Of a stretch of 8,269 nt of DNA, positions 5,733 to 8,269 are shown in pieces; the stretch's first letter is position 1; each line of letters begins with the position of its first letter. The translations under genes were made by a program, and so were the position numbers. Under the pieces are notes generated by a model, which was not told the origin of the DNA, did no database searches, and saw only the letters and a program-made list of their open reading frames with translations. The stretch lies in the NCBI GenBank assembly GCA_030743915.1, contig JASLRP010000405.1, forward strand, positions 1 through 8,269, given 5' to 3'. Source of the stretch: SAR202 cluster bacterium (lineage in GTDB: Bacteria; Chloroflexota; Dehalococcoidia; Lucifugimonadales; UBA1123).

Positions 5733-6566
5733 ATGAGAGTAATAGAAACTGTATCCGATTTCCGAGTCGCCGAGCGCAAAGCTCCCCGACCGCTGGGATT
5801 GGTCCCTACAATGGGCTACCTGCACGAGGGGCACATGTCGCTGGCCCACCGCGCCCGGGCCGACAACGCCACCGTCTCGGCCAGCATCTTCGTCAACCCG
5901 ACCCAGTTCGGCCCCAATGAGGACCTGTCCACCTACCCCCGAGACATGGAGGGCGATCTGACGAAGCTGGAAGAAGCGGGTGTTGACCTCGTGTTCGCTC
6001 CACAGCTCCAGGAGGTCTATCCACCGGGTTTTGACACCCACGTGGACGTGGGAGAAATCGCGACAAAGCTGGAGGGCGCCTCCCGTCCTGACCACTTTCG
6101 GGGCGTCGCAACCGTCGTCTGCAAACTGCTGACCATCGTTCGGCCCGATAACGTCTATTTCGGTCAGAAGGACGCCCAGCAAACGCTGGTTATCAAACGC
6201 CTGAACGCCGACCTCAATCTCGGGGCCGAGGTCGTGGTCATGCCCACCATTCGCGACTCTGACGGACTGGCCCTCAGCAGTCGCAACGCCTATCTGGACG
6301 ATGGGGACCGGAAAGCGGCCCTCACACTGTCGCGCTCCCTTGATCTGGCCCGCCAGTTGTACGATTCGGAGAATCACGACGCCGAGAAAATCCGCGCTCA
6401 AATGCGAAATCTCATCGAGTCCGAGCCTCGTACATCAGTGGACTACATCAGCATCGCCGACATCGAAACGCTGGACGAATTGGACATCATAGACCGCCCG
6501 GCCCTGGTCTCCCTGGCCGTCCGGGTCGGCGACGTCCGCCTCATCGACAACACCCTGCTTCCTTGA
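5733..6566 (+). CDS. panC: Pantoate--beta-alanine ligase (pantothenate synthetase)
   Basis: Cytoplasmic enzyme that joins D-pantoate and beta-alanine, using ATP through a pantoyl-adenylate intermediate, to make pantothenate (vitamin B5) for coenzyme A. The 277 residues match the usual length. Diagnostic motifs are all present: PTMGYLHEGH (25-34, the HIGH-type nucleotide-binding motif), SIFVNPTQFGPNEDLSTYPR (51-70), EGASRPDHFRGV (114-125, pantoate site region), YFGQKDAQQ (142-150), DGLALSSRNAYL (177-188, KMSKS-like) and GDVRLIDN (266-273). ATG 5733 is chosen because MRVIETV matches the family N-terminus and the next Met (27) lies inside the catalytic motif. There is no Shine-Dalgarno site upstream. 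panB and panD are not adjacent in this window. The stop is 55 bases from the convergent methyltransferase gene, with only a weak 5-bp hairpin (ACAGA/TCTGT) between them. Confidence 0.97.
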   Translation: MRVIETVSDFRVAERKAPRPLGLVPTMGYLHEGHMSLAHRARADNATVSASIFVNPTQFGPNEDLSTYPRDMEGDLTKLEEAGVDLVFAPQLQEVYPPGFDTHVDVGEIATKLEGASRPDHFRGVATVVCKLLTIVRPDNVYFGQKDAQQTLVIKRLNADLNLGAEVVVMPTIRDSDGLALSSRNAYLDDGDRKAALTLSRSLDLARQLYDSENHDAEKIRAQMRNLIESEPRTSVDYISIADIETLDELDIIDRPALVSLAVRVGDVRLIDNTLLP

Positions 6567-6621
6567 GTCGTTAGTATTTCAGGAGTGGCACAGATACGTG
6601 AAGTCTGTTGGCAGTGAGCCA

Positions 6622-7440
6622 TCATTTGGAGACCGACCGATTTCTCGCCACCCAGACCATGTCGCTGCTGTCGTCTTTCAAGACGCCTCGGAAGAAATCC
6701 CCATAGACGGCCTCGATTTCGAACCCTGCGCGTCCCAGCAGGTGTTCCATCTCGAATCGAAACACACAGTGCAGCGGTATTGGGCCTCTCTCCCGTCGAG
6801 ACACAACTTCGCCATTCGCGTCCAATTCTTCCCACACTGTAAGCACCGATGCTGTCTGGGTGGATGGCTCATACGTCCAGGCATAGGAGATGCGAACGCG
6901 GTGCCCAGTTTCTGGATGGATTATGTCTTGGCCCGATGCGAAGACTCCTCCTTTGCCGCTGCGCAGGCCTCCGAGCCATATCGTGTTCTCATGGCCCATG
7001 TGGTCGAGATGCACAACCAGCATTCCATCAGGGAGCAGATGGCGCTTGATACTCTCAAGACATGCTATCTGGTCGTCAGGTTCGACAAGGTTCTGAAAAC
7101 CATGACCTGGAATGATCGCTAACGCGAAGCGCTCTCCCAGGTCAAAGGACCTCATGTCACCGCCCACCCAACAGACATTCTGGAGATCGGCGCTTTTGGA
7201 ACGCGCCACTTCCAGCATCGATTCAGAATGATCAAGTCCAACCACGGTTGCGTCTTCCTGAGCAAGTTGCAGCGCGACTCGCCCGGTTCCGCAGGCAACT
7301 TCCAGCAATCTGGTGTCCCCTGGCTGGCTTTCCCTGATCAGCGAACGATAGAATTCGATCTCGCCGGGCCAATCAGAGACCGAGACGTCATACAATTGAG
7401 CATAAATCTGATCGGTGGACTCCCCAGGTCGTTGGCTCAC
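6622..7440 (-). CDS. Class I SAM-dependent methyltransferase, substrate unknown
   Basis: Cytoplasmic Rossmann-fold methyltransferase of about 272 residues. Motif I is LLEVACGTGR (45-54), which binds the SAM methionine part. D70 ends strand two (VVGLD, 66-70) and should bind the ribose. GGDMRSFDL (93-101) is motif II, FALAIIPGHGFQNL (105-118) is strand four, and LLPDGMLVVHLD (135-146) is strand five. The C-terminal part (about 150-265) is a beta-rich domain ending in a family-typical Phe/Tyr/Gly stretch, YGDFFRG (246-252). This suggests a small-molecule or unassigned methyltransferase rather than an RNA enzyme. I prefer GTG 7440 because GAGG of GAGGTGA lies 5 bases upstream; an in-frame GTG at 7446 would add two residues but sits inside that site. 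It is convergent with panC and divergent from the enolase-family gene, so probably transcribed alone. Family secure, role unknown. Confidence 0.88.
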   Translation of the reverse strand: MSQRPGESTDQIYAQLYDVSVSDWPGEIEFYRSLIRESQPGDTRLLEVACGTGRVALQLAQEDATVVGLDHSESMLEVARSKSADLQNVCWVGGDMRSFDLGERFALAIIPGHGFQNLVEPDDQIACLESIKRHLLPDGMLVVHLDHMGHENTIWLGGLRSGKGGVFASGQDIIHPETGHRVRISYAWTYEPSTQTASVLTVWEELDANGEVVSRRERGPIPLHCVFRFEMEHLLGRAGFEIEAVYGDFFRGVLKDDSSDMVWVARNRSVSK

Positions 7441-7442
7441 GG

Positions 7443-7449
7443 TCACCTC
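7443..7449 (-). promoter_or_regulatory. Shine-Dalgarno site that favours GTG 7440 as methyltransferase start
   Basis: GAGGTGA on the minus strand is an extended match to the 16S rRNA tail; its GAGG is 5 bases from GTG 7440. The upstream GTG 7446 is part of the site itself and has only a weak GCGAG before it. Confidence 0.55.
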
Positions 7450-7562
7450 GCAATCAGAGATTGATTATTTCAAGAGTGTATGTCATTTTTGTGATTAAGG
7501 ATGAGCTCTGGTCGGTAGGGAATATACGGAATCTCCTTCACGATCTGTTTCCTGCCAGAAGG

Positions 7563-7591
7563 GTGACAATCGAGCGTGTCTCCACTATCCT
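7563..7591 (+). promoter_or_regulatory. Candidate promoter of the enolase-superfamily gene
   Basis: GTGACA (7563-7568) matches five of six -35 bases, the spacer is 17 bases, and TATCCT (7586-7591) matches four of six -10 bases. The start would be near 7598, giving a leader of about 38 bases with a GAGGG Shine-Dalgarno site. The rest of the gap 7447-7635 shows no other structure I can support. Confidence 0.4.
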
Positions 7592-7635
7592 CATGAAGCA
7601 CGAATCCTAATACTCAATGACATGAGGGACCCATC

Positions 7636-8269
7636 ATGAAAATCACCGATGTCGAATGCCTGGTGCTGGACCGAGATTTCCCCTTCGTCAGAATACACAC
7701 CGACGAAGGAATTACCGGAATTGGCGAGTGCTTCCGACGCCTGCCGGGAATCACCAAGATGCTTGTTGATGACTACATGAAGCCTGCGCTGATAGGCAAG
7801 GACCCAACAGACACTGCCGTGCGCTTCCAGGACATGATGCGCGCCGGATCCGCAACAGAAATGGGAGGCGCGATATTCTGCGCCATCTCCGGCCTGGACA
7901 TCGCCATGTGGGACATCGCAGGCAAGGCATTGAACGTGCCAATCTGGAAGCTGCTGGGCGGAAAGCATCGCGACAGCATTCCCGTGTACGCAAGCTCCAT
8001 GCGTCGCGACCTCACGCCCCTGGAGGAGGGTCGCCGCGCCGCCGGACTGGTCGAACAGGGATACAGCGCATACAAACTCCACAGTGCCCTCCCCGGGGCC
8101 ATCGACCATCCGTCGGACGAGACCATCCCCACGGTCACCGAGGTCCGAGCCGCCGTGGGCGACGACGTGGACATCCTGGTGGACGTCAACGGCGCGTACT
8201 CGGTCCATCACTCCATCGAGATCGGCAAGGCTCTGGAGGCCCTGGGCGTGTTCCACTTCGAGGAGCCGC
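7636..8269 (+). CDS. Mandelate racemase/muconate lactonizing-type enolase-superfamily enzyme, 5' part
   Basis: Enolase-superfamily enzymes abstract the alpha-proton of a carboxylate bound to Mg2+, and many members are sugar-acid dehydratases or racemases. The window holds 211 codons, about half of a usual 360-400-residue protein, cut by the right edge. The N-terminal capping domain starts MKITDVECLV and passes very soon to FVRIHTDEGITGIGE (17-31), so its first specificity loop is short. AISGLDIAMWDIAGKALNVP (83-102), then LLGG (106-109), marks the transition to the barrel. Y146-K147-L148-H149 occupies the catalytic KxK position with His in place of the second Lys. VDVNGAY (182-188) supplies metal ligand D183 and N185; E209 or E210 of FEEP supplies the second ligand. 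ATG 7636 has GAGGG 7 bases upstream. Substrate cannot be assigned without the missing half, which would carry the third metal ligand and the second-face catalytic residues. Confidence 0.93.
   Translation, partial: MKITDVECLVLDRDFPFVRIHTDEGITGIGECFRRLPGITKMLVDDYMKPALIGKDPTDTAVRFQDMMRAGSATEMGGAIFCAISGLDIAMWDIAGKALNVPIWKLLGGKHRDSIPVYASSMRRDLTPLEEGRRAAGLVEQGYSAYKLHSALPGAIDHPSDETIPTVTEVRAAVGDDVDILVDVNGAYSVHHSIEIGKALEALGVFHFEEP

Noticed and set aside
5535..6401. 288-residue minus-strand open frame opposite panC and the end of the monooxygenase
   Set aside because: Spans two certain plus-strand genes and their hairpin; composition is that of an antisense shadow.
6598..7122. 174-residue plus-strand open frame opposite the methyltransferase
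   Set aside because: Antisense to a gene with intact SAM-binding motifs; no recognisable domain.
7591..8256. 221-residue minus-strand open frame opposite the enolase-family gene
   Set aside because: Antisense shadow, His/Val-rich; the plus frame holds the conserved metal-ligand motifs and a good ribosome-binding site.

Overview
The window looks like ordinary bacterial chromosome: moderately GC-rich, tightly packed, with clear Shine-Dalgarno sites for most genes. A luciferase-family flavin monooxygenase lies near a mandelate-racemase-type enolase-superfamily enzyme, beside an ActC-like NrfD protein. That combination fits Chloroflexota, in particular the SAR202-type lineages known for expanded families of these two enzymes. 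This assignment is inference from gene content; no rRNA or other phylogenetic marker is present.

Left part (1-4099, minus strand): a three-gene respiratory-type cluster. Transcription runs right to left. First comes a lipoprotein with a leucine-zipper-like stalk and a histidine-rich beta-propeller (4099-2522). A 278-base gap with several RNA stem-loops follows. Next is a Tat-exported protein with four [4Fe-4S] motifs (2242-1259). It overlaps by 22 bases an NrfD/PsrC-family quinone-interacting membrane protein (from GTG 1280), which runs off the left edge. The expected wiring is menaquinol/NrfD to Fe-S protein to an extracytoplasmic partner. No molybdopterin or cytochrome catalytic subunit is visible, so the propeller protein is the only candidate partner in view.

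Middle (4100-5664): a 482-base divergent intergenic region contains an imperfect 26-27 bp tandem repeat and a candidate promoter. It leads into a plus-strand LLM-class flavin-dependent monooxygenase, whose true start is ATG 4582.

Right part (5665-8269): a strong hairpin separates the monooxygenase from panC (pantoate--beta-alanine ligase). panC has no Shine-Dalgarno site, and a candidate promoter inside the hairpin region would start its mRNA at the ATG (leaderless). A SAM-dependent methyltransferase lies convergent to panC on the minus strand. Divergent from it is the 5' part of an enolase-superfamily enzyme, cut by the right edge just after its second metal-ligand motif.

Only the left cluster reads as a functional unit. 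The other four genes look like separately transcribed metabolic genes. Three plus-strand genes share a similar candidate promoter pattern ([A/G]TGAC[T/A]-N17-TAxCxT). No tRNA, rRNA, CRISPR array, transposase or prophage gene was seen.
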